Source: Aquincola tertiaricarbonis
GTDB lineage: Bacteria > Pseudomonadota > Gammaproteobacteria > Burkholderiales > Burkholderiaceae_C
NCBI RefSeq assembly: GCF_023573145.1
Contig: NZ_CP097636.1
Location: forward strand, 248,001 to 312,000
Direction of reading: 5' to 3'
DNA length: 64,000 nt
A program made the translations under genes and the position numbers. Shown here in pieces: positions 52,397 to 60,910 of the stretch. The notes beneath the pieces were generated by a model. That model worked only from the letters and a program-made list of their open reading frames with translations. It searched no databases and was not told the DNA's origin. Position 1 is the stretch's first letter; every line of letters begins with the position of its first letter.

Positions 52397-55210
52397 TCAG
52401 AGTGCTTGAAGCATCCGCTGTGCCTCGCTCTTGGCGGCGGATGCCTCCGGCGCTTGCGCAATCTTCTGCAGCTCGGTCTTGGCAGCCGCCTTGTCGCCGC
52501 TTTGTACATAGAGTTTGGCCAGTTCAAGCCGCAGCGCTGAATCCGTTTCGCGAAGGGACACGGCTTGCTTCATGACCTCCAGCGCCCGAGGCATCTGGTT
52601 CTCAGCAGCAAGCGCCTTAGCGAGGGTGTCCAGCACGGTCGGCTGCCGCGGCTGCAGCTGATTGGCCTTTTCCGCAAAGGCGACGCTTCCGGGTTGCTTG
52701 GTCTGCACCATCGCCCAGGCGATGTTATTCAATGCACCTGCATGTTGCGGCCGGAGGCTGAGCACGCGCTGATAGTGCTCGATGGCCAGTTTCCAGTTGT
52801 GTTCGCCCAATGCCACATCACCCAGATGGAAGACAAATCCAGTGTCACTCGGGTGATCCCGAGTCCAATCGTCTGCAACTTTTTGGGCTTCGGCGTTCAT
52901 GCCTTTGGATTTGAGAAGCGCATGGAGTTTGATGGCCGAGACGTTGCCTCCCTGCTTGGGAAGACCCTTTCGCAGGGCTGTGATGGCAGCTGCGTCATTG
53001 CGACGAGCAGCCTCGAGTTCGGCTTCGACAATCCAGCCCACCGCTTCGAGGGGTCTAGCTGCTTGCAGCGCTTTGGCTTGCTCGACGGCATCGCTGACGC
53101 GTTTTTCGGCTGTGTAGATCCTGATCAGTCCCTGATGCGCCGCTACCGCGTCCGGCCTGATCACCAAAGCACGCTGCAGCGATTGAACCGCTTCTGCCCG
53201 CCGGTCGTTCGCCAGCTGCAACTCCGCCAGTCGCAGCATGCCCAGGGGTGACGTTGGATCCAGCGTGCTGACCTTGGAAAACGAAGCTTCCGCCTGATTG
53301 GCGTTACCCGTCGCAGCTTGCAATCGACCCAGCGCTTCGACCGCGCGGGCATCGGACGGAAAGGCGGTCACGGCATCCTGGGCTGCAGCCAGTGCCTTGT
53401 CCAAAGCCTTGCCCGAAACCAACAAGTCGATCAACCGCATGCGCGGTTCAAGGTCCTGGGGGTGCTGCCGGATGAGCGCTGTCGCAGTCTCAACAAGCGT
53501 CTCTTGGCTGGCCTGGCTACGCGTCTCAAGTTCAAGCAGCGCTAGTTGGGCAGGTAGATGGTTTGGCCGTACCTTCAACGAGTCCTGAAATCGCTTCTTC
53601 GCTTGCTCAGGCTGGGCATCCTGGATGTCAAGCTTCGCGAGCTGAGCGGTCGCTGGGAAGTAGGCAGGGTCCTTCTCAAGAGCTCGGCCAAAACTGGACC
53701 GTGCATCTTGCGCTTGCCCCATCAGGAGCTGCACGCCCCCGCGAAGGAACGACGCGCTTGGCGAGTCCGGCTGCTTCTTTTGCAGCGCGTCTATGGCTGT
53801 GAGCGCGTCTATGTAACGGCCCATCCGGGTAAGCGTGCTGACAAGCGCAAGATCTGCCACCGTGGAGGAGTCGGTTGCGGCGATTTCCTTCAGCGCTGCG
53901 ACGCCACCGTCCTGGTCTCCTCTGCCGATGCGTGCTGATGCCAATGCCGTACGGGTGACTGCGTTGCCCGGATCGAGTGCCACCGCTTGGCGGTACATGC
54001 TTTCGGCCGTTGCGGGGTCGCCAGATTGCAGGTGAGCCTCCGCAGCAATCGACAGGGAAACAGCATCCACGCCCTTCTCGGCTAGCACGGGCTGCAGTGT
54101 CGAAAGAGCCTTGGCCGGCTGACCCCCGCGCACGTACGTGCGAGCCAGGAGTTGGCGGGCAATCAACTGTGTTGGCGCGTTGATCAAGGTGCGTTGCAAC
54201 AGAGACTCGGCCTGTACCAGTGAGCCGGCCTGGTAGGCCTGCGCTCCTGCTAGCAAGAGCACGCCTGGATGGTCTGGCCAGATCTTTTGCAGCGGCTGCA
54301 GGAGCTCCTTCGACTTGGCAATGTCGCCCTTTTGTAGCGCGAGCTGAGCCTCAAGCAGCCGGCCTTGCGGTGACGCAGGGAACTGCTTCTTCAGCGTTTG
54401 GATTTGCGTTGCCGCTTCGTCGAGCTTGCCCTGTGCGAGCAGGATCACGGCCGGTCCCACCGCTGCTGGCAGCAGCTTCGGGTCTAGTTGATGCGCCTTC
54501 TGATGCGCGGCCAGCGCCCCTGCGGTGTCAGAGCGCACGCGCATTAGCAACTCGGCTCTCAGCTGCCAAGCAGTTGCACTGGCAGGCGACTTGGCCAGGA
54601 CGTCGTCAAGAATTCTGAAGGCCTCATCCGGCCGTCCTTGCTGCGCGACGATGCGCGCCCTGAGCGTCATGGCGTCGGAGTATGCGGGGACGGAACGAAG
54701 GGCTTCTGCAATGGCTTGGTTCGCTTGGTCGAGATCCCCGCGCGCGGCCCAGGCGCCAGCGATCTGGGTCTGCAGGTCTGCGTTGACCGCGGGATCGCTT
54801 AACTTTTTGCCCGCGAGTTCGTCCGTCAGTTGCTTGGACTTTCCGGCCTCCAACAGCGCTCTGGCGTAAGTGGGCCAGACATGAGGCGGGGCCTGCGGTA
54901 ACTCGATGGCTTTTTTCAGTTCAAGCGCTGCCGAGTCTGGGGCCCCGTTATCCAGCAGGGCCTTGCCGAGCAGGAAACGCGCTTGCACCGATTGCGGTGC
55001 GGCAGCCAGCGCGTTCTTAAGCTCGATGATGGCCGAACTCGTCTGACCCTCGGACAGGTACTTCTCGGCCGCTGCAACATGCTGCTCGGGCGACGGAGGT
55101 GAGCACGCTGACAGGCAGGCCGCCAACACACCCACAGAGACTATCAAGGAGTTAACACTGCCCACGACGGTTCCATTGAGATCTTCCGGGTCGCTGAGGT
55201 GCCCCGGCAT
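52397..55210 (-). CDS. prsT: PEP-CTERM system TPR-repeat lipoprotein PrsT-like
   Basis: About 920-937 residues. A hydrophobic segment ending LAACLSAC forms a lipobox (Cys36 from the ATG), then about 20 TPR-type repeats (for example AEKYLSEGQTSSAIIELKNA) run to the C-terminus. Length and layout fit PrsT of exosortase/PEP-CTERM loci. The start is uncertain: the ATG at 55210 leaves a 15-residue acidic lead before the signal, so a GTG at 55165 is also plausible. No exosortase, PrsK or PrsR gene is nearby. G+C is visibly lower than in flanking genes. Likely a lipoprotein scaffold for surface-protein or polysaccharide assembly. Confidence 0.82.
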   Translation of the reverse strand: MPGHLSDPEDLNGTVVGSVNSLIVSVGVLAACLSACSPPSPEQHVAAAEKYLSEGQTSSAIIELKNALAAAPQSVQARFLLGKALLDNGAPDSAALELKKAIELPQAPPHVWPTYARALLEAGKSKQLTDELAGKKLSDPAVNADLQTQIAGAWAARGDLDQANQAIAEALRSVPAYSDAMTLRARIVAQQGRPDEAFRILDDVLAKSPASATAWQLRAELLMRVRSDTAGALAAHQKAHQLDPKLLPAAVGPAVILLAQGKLDEAATQIQTLKKQFPASPQGRLLEAQLALQKGDIAKSKELLQPLQKIWPDHPGVLLLAGAQAYQAGSLVQAESLLQRTLINAPTQLIARQLLARTYVRGGQPAKALSTLQPVLAEKGVDAVSLSIAAEAHLQSGDPATAESMYRQAVALDPGNAVTRTALASARIGRGDQDGGVAALKEIAATDSSTVADLALVSTLTRMGRYIDALTAIDALQKKQPDSPSASFLRGGVQLLMGQAQDARSSFGRALEKDPAYFPATAQLAKLDIQDAQPEQAKKRFQDSLKVRPNHLPAQLALLELETRSQASQETLVETATALIRQHPQDLEPRMRLIDLLVSGKALDKALAAAQDAVTAFPSDARAVEALGRLQAATGNANQAEASFSKVSTLDPTSPLGMLRLAELQLANDRRAEAVQSLQRALVIRPDAVAAHQGLIRIYTAEKRVSDAVEQAKALQAARPLEAVGWIVEAELEAARRNDAAAITALRKGLPKQGGNVSAIKLHALLKSKGMNAEAQKVADDWTRDHPSDTGFVFHLGDVALGEHNWKLAIEHYQRVLSLRPQHAGALNNIAWAMVQTKQPGSVAFAEKANQLQPRQPTVLDTLAKALAAENQMPRALEVMKQAVSLRETDSALRLELAKLYVQSGDKAAAKTELQKIAQAPEASAAKSEAQRMLQAL

Positions 55211-55290
55211 TCATGGGACCATAACCGAAATCGATGCTGGGGCCGTGGCGGCGCTTGCTGGCGCGTCGTTGACTTCTGACGCTTCCAAAT

Positions 55291-55317
55291 GAAAAACCCC
55301 GCCGTAGTGGCGGGGTT
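55291..55317 (-). terminator. Terminator of the PEP-CTERM protein gene
   Basis: An 11-bp perfect stem, AAAACCCCGCC / GGCGGGGTTTT, around a 5-base loop, 21 bases past the stop at 55338. It works in either direction by sequence but serves the minus-strand gene. The rest of the gap to prsT shows nothing recognisable. Confidence 0.85.
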
Positions 55318-55337
55318 TTGAGTCGCAGATATCGATA

Positions 55338-56138
55338 TCAGGCTTGGCGGCGACGGCGAGCAGCAGCGCCAGCGCCCACCAGCGCCAGGCCCACCAGGGC
55401 GAGGGTCGCCGGCTCGGGCACGGTACCAGCGAAGTCAACAGCGCCGTCAGCTTGGGTCAGCGCGATGAAGTTGCCGTTGGTCACGAAGCCCTGGGACGTG
55501 TTCGTGAAGCTGTTGAACGCGTTGGTGTAGAACGGGTTCGGCTGCGTGAAGAAGGTCTTGCCGAAATCCGTCAGCGTGAACGTCGTGTTGGCGTTGAATG
55601 AGGTGCCGCCGGCGGCGTTGAACGAGGCGGAGTCAGGGCCTGCCGCATCCAGGGCGCCGGTACCTAGGGTTTGGACCGTGCCAGTGCCAAGCGTCACGGA
55701 AGGTGCGGTGCCCGTGGCGATCGCATTGTTGTACGTGTTGACGCCGGCTTGCGAAGTGAACTGTTTGCCGTAGGCAGTGAAGCTCAGCGAAGTCACGTCG
55801 TACAGGCTGCCGGCGGCGCCGAAAGTACCGGACACCAGCTTGGTGGTGTAGTTGTATTCCAGCCAGACTTGGTAGCTGGTGTCCAGGCCGGTGAACAACA
55901 CCGAGTTGCCGTCCAGCGAAAACGAGCTGAAACTGATCCAGCCCACGCCGGTAACCGTCTGGGTTGCCGCGTCGAGCGTCAGCAGCGTCGATGCATTGCC
56001 GCTCATCTTGTTGGCGTTGAACGGCGAGCCGGGTGCGCCCAGCACGCTAGGGGTCACTTCGAACACCGGTGCTGCAACGGCCGGGACAGCGATCGCGGCG
56101 CTCAGCGCGACGGCGGAGAGGGCGTATTTGAGGTTCAT
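55338..56138 (-). CDS. PEP-CTERM sorting-domain protein (PepA-like)
   Basis: 266 residues with GGGAGT before the ATG. Signal peptide MNLKYALSAVALSAAIAVPAVA, then a Ser/Thr/Gly/Asn-rich beta-type body. The C-terminal sorting signal is VPEPATLALVGLALVGAGAA followed by RRRRQA: PEP motif, membrane helix, basic tail. An exosortase (XrtA, not in the window) should process it and send it to the surface. The N-terminus and body (APVFEVTPSVLG, FNANKMSGN) recall the flocculation-associated protein PepA, but this is not certain. A sigma-54 promoter lies in front and a strong terminator behind, so it is a single-gene unit. Confidence 0.88.
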   Translation of the reverse strand: MNLKYALSAVALSAAIAVPAVAAPVFEVTPSVLGAPGSPFNANKMSGNASTLLTLDAATQTVTGVGWISFSSFSLDGNSVLFTGLDTSYQVWLEYNYTTKLVSGTFGAAGSLYDVTSLSFTAYGKQFTSQAGVNTYNNAIATGTAPSVTLGTGTVQTLGTGALDAAGPDSASFNAAGGTSFNANTTFTLTDFGKTFFTQPNPFYTNAFNSFTNTSQGFVTNGNFIALTQADGAVDFAGTVPEPATLALVGLALVGAGAAARRRRQA

Positions 56139-56157
56139 GGTCACTCCCTGATGTGAG

Positions 56158-56200
56158 GAAAGCATCGTTGCTCGGAGGACCTACCTCCGCGGATGCTTTC
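56158..56200 (-). promoter_or_regulatory. Nested inverted repeat in the leader of the PEP-CTERM gene
   Basis: GAAAGCATC (56158-56166) pairs with GATGCTTTC (56192-56200); inside, CGGAGG pairs with CCTCCG. It lies between the sigma-54 promoter and the ATG. The predicted start of transcription (about 56196) falls inside the outer arm, so only the inner hairpin is sure to be in the mRNA. It may also act on read-through from the oxidase gene. Confidence 0.45.
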
Positions 56201-56207
56201 TCCAAAA

Positions 56208-56222
56208 GCAGATCCCGTGCCA
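56208..56222 (-). promoter_or_regulatory. Sigma-54 (-24/-12) promoter of the PEP-CTERM gene
   Basis: Minus strand TGGCACGGGATCTGC: TGGCACG matches the -24 element and GG and GC are exactly 10 bases apart. It lies about 70 bases before the ATG. In floc-forming betaproteobacteria PEP-CTERM genes are known to depend on sigma-54 with the PrsK/PrsR pair, so the assignment fits. Confidence 0.75.
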
Positions 56223-56250
56223 CAATAATTTTCTTAGTAAAATCAATGGC

Positions 56251-57873
56251 TTATAGCTCATCAAGGGTCTGGCTGACCGGTTTGTGTAAAGATTCCCGAC
56301 GCTCCCTGGCGGCATATCGGCCCGGGCTGATGATGTTCAGAGGGTCGAGGGCGGCCTTCAGGTCCCCGATCGCTTGCCAGTACTCCGGCGCGGTATCCGT
56401 CACTCCTGGCATCATGTCGGCGCGGGCTCGGTAAACCTCCAGACCATGCTCGCGAATGCATGTCCACAACGCGTCGGCGCATCGATGGGCCCCGGCCACC
56501 GCCTGCGCGTCCCGTCGGTCGAACAACAGGTTGATGATGGCGACCGTCGACAGCGGCGTTTCCAGGTTGACCGTGGTGTATAGCTTGTGACCGTGACGGG
56601 CTGCGACGGTGTTCAAAACGGCCATGATGCGCGAGATGAACGCTCCGTCGGCTGGAAGCGCAGGGCTGACGTACAGAAGGCCGCAGTGAGATTCGTCGAA
56701 TGCGCCGGGCGCGAGCTCTTCCTGACCGCCCCGCCACAGAAGGTTTTCGATCGCGACGTTGGTGGGCTTGCCCAGCGCGAGGCCGTGGAGCGGGCGTATC
56801 GCCGAAATTGCGGCCGCGGTCGCGCGGCACGTCGGCCAAGCACGAAGCCGGTCCGTCACTGCGTACCCGATGTCCAAAAGCTTGTCGGTGACGACGCGTA
56901 CGTCGGCTAGGCGGCTTGTTCTGCTGCGAATTTCCTTCAGCGCCGCTCGCACTTGACCGGCATTACCTGTGACGGACGCGAGCGCGCTCCACTCGCCTCG
57001 GGCAGCCACTTTCAGGGCTTGGTCCGCAGCGTCTGACAGGGAGCGTCCGGACAGACCACAGCGCTGCTGCAAGTACTGGGTGATGCCGTAGCGGAGGGTG
57101 GTTTCGGTCCGTGCGCGGTTGCCGATATGGGCCACCGACGTCATCAACCCCTCGCGTTTCAGTGCGATCAGCGAATCGAGGAACGCGCTGAAGTTTTCGA
57201 CATCACGCAGCGTCAACGAAACAGCCACTTCCCGAGGACGGCGCGGGACCAGCCGGAAACAGGCGCTGGTGACGATGCCAATACTGCCTTGTGACAGCAA
57301 GCCGTCCAACATCGGTCCCAGCCCATAGGGATGGCAGTGCGCCAGGGGGGAGTCCTCTCCCAAGCGGCGGAAGCCAGTCTTCAGAAGTCGACCTTGACCA
57401 TCCACGAATTCAAGCCCAAAGACGTCCTCCTTGCGTGGGCCCAGGTATCCGACGCCGCGATCGAGCGCATTGCCAAGGATGCTTGTGTCTCGGCCGGAGC
57501 CGGTGACGTTGAAGGTGAGCGATGGGCAATGCGCCTCGAGGTGGTCATAGAGCTGCGCTTGCGTTACGCCAGGCTCGATCACCGCCACAGGATTTCGGGC
57601 GTTGATGGCCTCGGCATTGCGGATGTTGTTCATGCGGCTCAGATCGACGATCAAGCAGCCGTCGGTTGCGGGTGTCGCTGACCCGTAGCCCCAGTTCAGC
57701 CCGCGCGAAACCGGATATAGACGGGCGCCGGTGGAGCGAGCCCAGTGGACCAGCTCGATGACCTCGTCCACCGATCCGGGTTGCTGAACGCCGACGATGC
57801 TTTTGGCATGGCCGGTGGTGCTGGTCTGTGCGCGGGGGGATGCACGGCTGTCCCCCATATCCGACTGGTTCAT
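56251..57873 (-). CDS. FAD-binding oxidoreductase, VAO/PCMH family
   Basis: 540 residues from the ATG of MNQSDMGDS; another in-frame start 36 bases earlier is possible. The N-terminal PCMH-type FAD domain shows SIVGVQQPGSVDEVIELVHW, LYPVSRGLNWGYGS, VIEPGVTQAQLYDHL, and NVTGSGRDTSILGNALDRGVGYLG. The C-terminal substrate domain ends DLKAALDPLNIISPGRY. Best fit is the vanillyl-alcohol oxidase/4-cresol dehydrogenase type. Substrate unknown, probably a phenolic or other alcohol. No signal peptide. G+C is lower than in flanking genes, as in prsT. It lies upstream of the PEP-CTERM gene on the same strand, with that gene's sigma-54 promoter in the gap. Confidence 0.82.
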   Translation of the reverse strand: MNQSDMGDSRASPRAQTSTTGHAKSIVGVQQPGSVDEVIELVHWARSTGARLYPVSRGLNWGYGSATPATDGCLIVDLSRMNNIRNAEAINARNPVAVIEPGVTQAQLYDHLEAHCPSLTFNVTGSGRDTSILGNALDRGVGYLGPRKEDVFGLEFVDGQGRLLKTGFRRLGEDSPLAHCHPYGLGPMLDGLLSQGSIGIVTSACFRLVPRRPREVAVSLTLRDVENFSAFLDSLIALKREGLMTSVAHIGNRARTETTLRYGITQYLQQRCGLSGRSLSDAADQALKVAARGEWSALASVTGNAGQVRAALKEIRSRTSRLADVRVVTDKLLDIGYAVTDRLRAWPTCRATAAAISAIRPLHGLALGKPTNVAIENLLWRGGQEELAPGAFDESHCGLLYVSPALPADGAFISRIMAVLNTVAARHGHKLYTTVNLETPLSTVAIINLLFDRRDAQAVAGAHRCADALWTCIREHGLEVYRARADMMPGVTDTAPEYWQAIGDLKAALDPLNIISPGRYAARERRESLHKPVSQTLDEL

Positions 57874-58032
57874 GAGTACTCGTCCCAAGGAGGCGACCCG
57901 CGGCCCCAAGCCGCAGCTTATCCCTCGCTGCTCAGGCCATCGGCATGAAATTGCCCGGCTTGAACTTCAGTCCGCGCCCCCGCTGCCGAAATCCCGCCAC
58001 GCCCCCCAAGCCACCGCGAGAACGACAGCGCC

Positions 58033-58965
58033 ATGACCTCTCCCACCTACCGCCTCATCACCCGCAGCGACTTCGACGGCCTGGTTTGCGCCGTGCTGCT
58101 GAACGAGCTGAAGATGATCGACGAGATCAAGTTCGTGCATCCCAAGGACATGCAGGACGGCAAGGTGGAAGTGACGGCGCGCGACATCACCACCAACCTG
58201 CCGTACGTGCCCGGCGTGTACATGGCGTTCGACCATCATGCGTCGGAAACCCTGCGCAACACCGGCGAGCGGTCCAACCACGTGATCGACGCCAAGGCGC
58301 CTTCGGCCGCGCGCGTGGTGTACGAGCACTTCGGCGGCGCGGCGCGCTTTCCGACCATCGCGCCCGACATGATGGCCGCGGTGGACAAGGCCGACGCCGC
58401 GCAGTTCAGCCGCGACGAGATCCTGAACCCCAGCGGCTGGGTGCTGCTGAACTACCTGATGGACGCCCGCACCGGGCTGGGCCGCTTCCGCAACTTCCGC
58501 ATCAGCAACTACGCGCTGATGATGGACCTGATCGCCTACTGCCGCGACCACGGCATCCAGGACATCCTGGGCCTGCCCGACGTGAAGGAGCGGGTGGACC
58601 TGTACTTCGAGCATGCCGAACGCGCCAAGGAGCAGATCACCCGCTGCGCCCGCGTGCACGGCAACCTGGTGGTGCTGGACCTGCGGCACGAGGAGACGAT
58701 CTTCGCGGCCAACCGCTTCATGATCTACGCGCTGTTCCCGCAGACCAACATCTCCATCCACGTGATGTGGGGCGTGCAGCAGCGCAACACGGTGTTCGCC
58801 ACCGGCAAGAGCATCCTCGATCGAAGCAGCAAGACCGACGTGGGCGCGCTGATGCTCCAGTACGGCGGCGGCGGCCACCAGGCGGCCGGCACCTGCCAGG
58901 TGGAGAACGATCAGGCCGAGACCGTGCTGGCCGAGCTCATCGAGCGCATCCGCAACGACGGCTGA
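58033..58965 (+). CDS. DHH-family phosphoesterase
   Basis: 310 residues. The N-terminal DHH domain has ITRSDFDGLVCAVLL (first metal Asp pair) and YMAFDHHASETLR (the DHH motif). The C-terminal DHHA1 domain has the glycine-rich GGGGHQAAGTCQ that binds the nucleotide or phosphate end. Such proteins hydrolyse short oligonucleotides, pAp, cyclic-dinucleotide products or polyphosphate. Which of these cannot be told by eye; the length is short for PPX1 and near that of NrnA. Alone on its strand, with metX 204 bases downstream behind a riboswitch. Confidence 0.85.
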   Translation: MTSPTYRLITRSDFDGLVCAVLLNELKMIDEIKFVHPKDMQDGKVEVTARDITTNLPYVPGVYMAFDHHASETLRNTGERSNHVIDAKAPSAARVVYEHFGGAARFPTIAPDMMAAVDKADAAQFSRDEILNPSGWVLLNYLMDARTGLGRFRNFRISNYALMMDLIAYCRDHGIQDILGLPDVKERVDLYFEHAERAKEQITRCARVHGNLVVLDLRHEETIFAANRFMIYALFPQTNISIHVMWGVQQRNTVFATGKSILDRSSKTDVGALMLQYGGGGHQAAGTCQVENDQAETVLAELIERIRNDG

Positions 58966-59067
58966 CTGGCGCACCCGGTCCCGCGGGTACGCGGTCCCAC
59001 CCGCCGGGCGGGTGGCGCGGCCGCCTTGGGGCGGCCCTGCGCCGGCCGCTAGTACACTTCGCACCCC

Positions 59068-59122
59068 AGCGCCGATTTGCTTCTCAGATTGCGGGCGCTC
59101 AACAAATACTGCTAAAGAGGGA
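59068..59122 (+). ncRNA. SAM-II riboswitch upstream of metX
   Basis: P1 stem AGCGCC (59068-59073) pairs with GGCGCT (59094-59099). Conserved GATTT follows the 5' arm and ATTGC precedes the 3' arm, then CAAAT and GCTAAAGAGGGA, as in the SAM-II (metA) consensus. Loop TTCTC (59081-59085) can pair with GAGGG (59117-59121) as the pseudoknot. It binds S-adenosylmethionine and should lower metX-metW expression when methionine is plentiful. Confidence 0.85.
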
Positions 59123-59129
59123 TGCCCGG

Positions 59130-59168
59130 CCCGGTGTCCGCTTCTTTGGCGGCACCGGGTTTCTTGTT
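59130..59168 (+). terminator. Terminator-like hairpin after the SAM-II aptamer
   Basis: CCCGGTG..CCGC (59130-59141) pairs with GCGG CACCGGG (59149-59159), followed by TTTCTTGTT. It probably acts as the riboswitch's expression platform, and it lies just before the metX start at 59170. Confidence 0.6.
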
Positions 59169-59169
59169 G

Positions 59170-60312
59170 ATGGCATCCCTAGGACACGTCACACCGCAGC
59201 GCATGCACTTCGCCGAGCCGCTGCCGCTGAAAAGCGGCGCCCGGCTGGCCGATTACACCCTGGTCTACGAGACCTACGGCAGCCTGAACGCCGACCGCAG
59301 CAACGCGGTGCTGGTGTGCCATGCGCTCAATGCCTCGCACCACGTGGCGGGCACGTATGAAGGCCAGGACCGCAGCGAAGGCTGGTGGGACAACCTGGTG
59401 GGCCCCGGCAAGCCGCTGGACACCGACCGCTTCTTCGTCATCGGCATCAACAACCCGGGCTCGTGCTTCGGCTCCACCGGGCCCATGCATGCCAACCCTG
59501 ACCCCGCCGCCGGCGGCCGCCCGTATGGCGCCGACTTTCCGGTGATGACGGTGGAAGACTGGGTGGACGCCCAGGCCCGCGTGCTCGACCAGCTGGGCAT
59601 CACCCAGCTGGCGGCGGTGCTGGGCGGCAGCCTGGGCGGCATGCAGGCGCTGAGCTGGTCGCTGCGCCACCCTACGCGGCTGCGGCACTGCGTGGCGGTG
59701 GCCACGGCGCCCAACCTGTCGGCGCAGAACATTGCCTTCAACGAGGTGGCGCGCCGCGCCATCGTCACCGACCCCGACTTCCACGGCGGCCATTTCTATG
59801 CCCATGGCGTGGTGCCGGCGCGCGGGCTGCGGGTGGCGCGCATGATCGGCCACATCACCTACCTGTCGGACGACTCGATGGAGGCCAAGTTCGGCCGCAG
59901 CCTGCGCGCCGCCGAACTGGGCTACAGCACGCAGGACATCGAGTTCCAGATCGAGAGCTACCTGCGCTACCAGGGCGAGAAGTTCAGCGAATACTTCGAC
60001 GCCAACACCTACCTGCTGATCACCCGCGCGCTGGACTACTTCGACCCCGCGCGTGAGCACGGCGGCGACCTCACCCGCGCCTTCGCGGCGGCGCAGGCCA
60101 AGTTCATGCTGGTCAGCTTCACCACCGACTGGCGCTTTTCGCCCGCCCGCTCGCGCGAGATCGTCAAGGCCCTGGTCGACAACCAGCGCGACGTCAGCTA
60201 CGCCGAGATCGACGCACCGCACGGCCATGACGCCTTCCTGCTGGAAGACCCGCGCTACCACGCGGTGCTGCGCGCCTACTTCGACAACGTGGCCAAGGAG
60301 TTCTCGGCATGA
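59170..60312 (+). CDS. metX: Homoserine O-acyltransferase (acetyl/succinyl) MetX
   Basis: 380 residues, alpha/beta-hydrolase fold. It makes O-acylhomoserine, the first committed step of methionine synthesis. Seen: [37 protein letters not shown], and the nucleophile elbow [12 protein letters not shown] (catalytic Ser in GSLGG). The catalytic Asp is in [12 protein letters not shown] and the His in [11 protein letters not shown]. Start: ATG 59170 ([14 protein letters not shown]) is preferred to the ATG at 59122, which abuts the riboswitch tail with no ribosome-binding space and has the terminator stem inside it. Overlaps metW by ATGA. Acetyl versus succinyl use is not settled from sequence. Confidence 0.95.
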   Translation: MASLGHVTPQRMHFAEPLPLKSGARLADYTLVYETYGSLNADRSNAVLVCHALNASHHVAGTYEGQDRSEGWWDNLVGPGKPLDTDRFFVIGINNPGSCFGSTGPMHANPDPAAGGRPYGADFPVMTVEDWVDAQARVLDQLGITQLAAVLGGSLGGMQALSWSLRHPTRLRHCVAVATAPNLSAQNIAFNEVARRAIVTDPDFHGGHFYAHGVVPARGLRVARMIGHITYLSDDSMEAKFGRSLRAAELGYSTQDIEFQIESYLRYQGEKFSEYFDANTYLLITRALDYFDPAREHGGDLTRAFAAAQAKFMLVSFTTDWRFSPARSREIVKALVDNQRDVSYAEIDAPHGHDAFLLEDPRYHAVLRAYFDNVAKEFSA

Positions 60313-60899
60313 GCGATCGGGCAGACATGGAGACGATCGCTTCGCTGGTGCCCTTCGGCAGCCGCGTGCTCGACCTGGGCTGCGGCGACGGTGCGCTGCT
60401 GGCGCACCTGCGCGATCACCGGCAGTGCCGGGGCTTCGGCGTGGAGATCGACGATGCCAAGGTGGCCGCCTGCATCCGACGCGATGTGAAGGTGCTGCAG
60501 CTCAATCTGGAAGAAGGCCTGGCGCTGTTCGAGGACCAATCCTTCGACGTGGTGCTGCAACTGGACACGCTGCAACACCTGCGCAACACCGAGAAGATGC
60601 TGCAGGAAACCGCCCGCGTGGGGCGCATCGGCATCGTCAGCTTTCCCAACTTCGCGCACTGGCCCAACCGCATCCGCGTGGCCTCGGGCCGCATGCCGGT
60701 GACGCGTGTGCTGCCCTACCAGTGGTACGACACGCCCAACATCCGCGTGGGCACCTATGCCGATTTCGAGGTGCTGGCGCGCAAGAACGGCCTGTCGGTG
60801 ATCGAGAGCTTCGGCATCCAGCACGGCAAGCCGGTGCGCACGCTGCCCAACCTGATGGCCAGCGTGGCCGTCTTCAAATTTGAGCGACTGGCAGGCTGA
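60309..60899 (+). CDS. metW: Methionine biosynthesis protein MetW
   Basis: 196 residues with a SAM-dependent-methyltransferase-like fold: [18 protein letters not shown] (motif I), [13 protein letters not shown], and [32 protein letters not shown] and [18 protein letters not shown] are MetW-specific. MetW partners MetX and is needed for full homoserine acyltransferase activity in several proteobacteria. Starts inside the metX stop, so both are under the SAM-II riboswitch. Confidence 0.95.
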   Translation: MSDRADMETIASLVPFGSRVLDLGCGDGALLAHLRDHRQCRGFGVEIDDAKVAACIRRDVKVLQLNLEEGLALFEDQSFDVVLQLDTLQHLRNTEKMLQETARVGRIGIVSFPNFAHWPNRIRVASGRMPVTRVLPYQWYDTPNIRVGTYADFEVLARKNGLSVIESFGIQHGKPVRTLPNLMASVAVFKFERLAG

Positions 60900-60910
60900 C
60901 CCAGCGAGGG

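Noticed and set aside
59122..59170. metX start at 59122
   Set aside because: It abuts the riboswitch's AAAGAGGG with no spacing, and the extra 16 residues cover a terminator-like hairpin.
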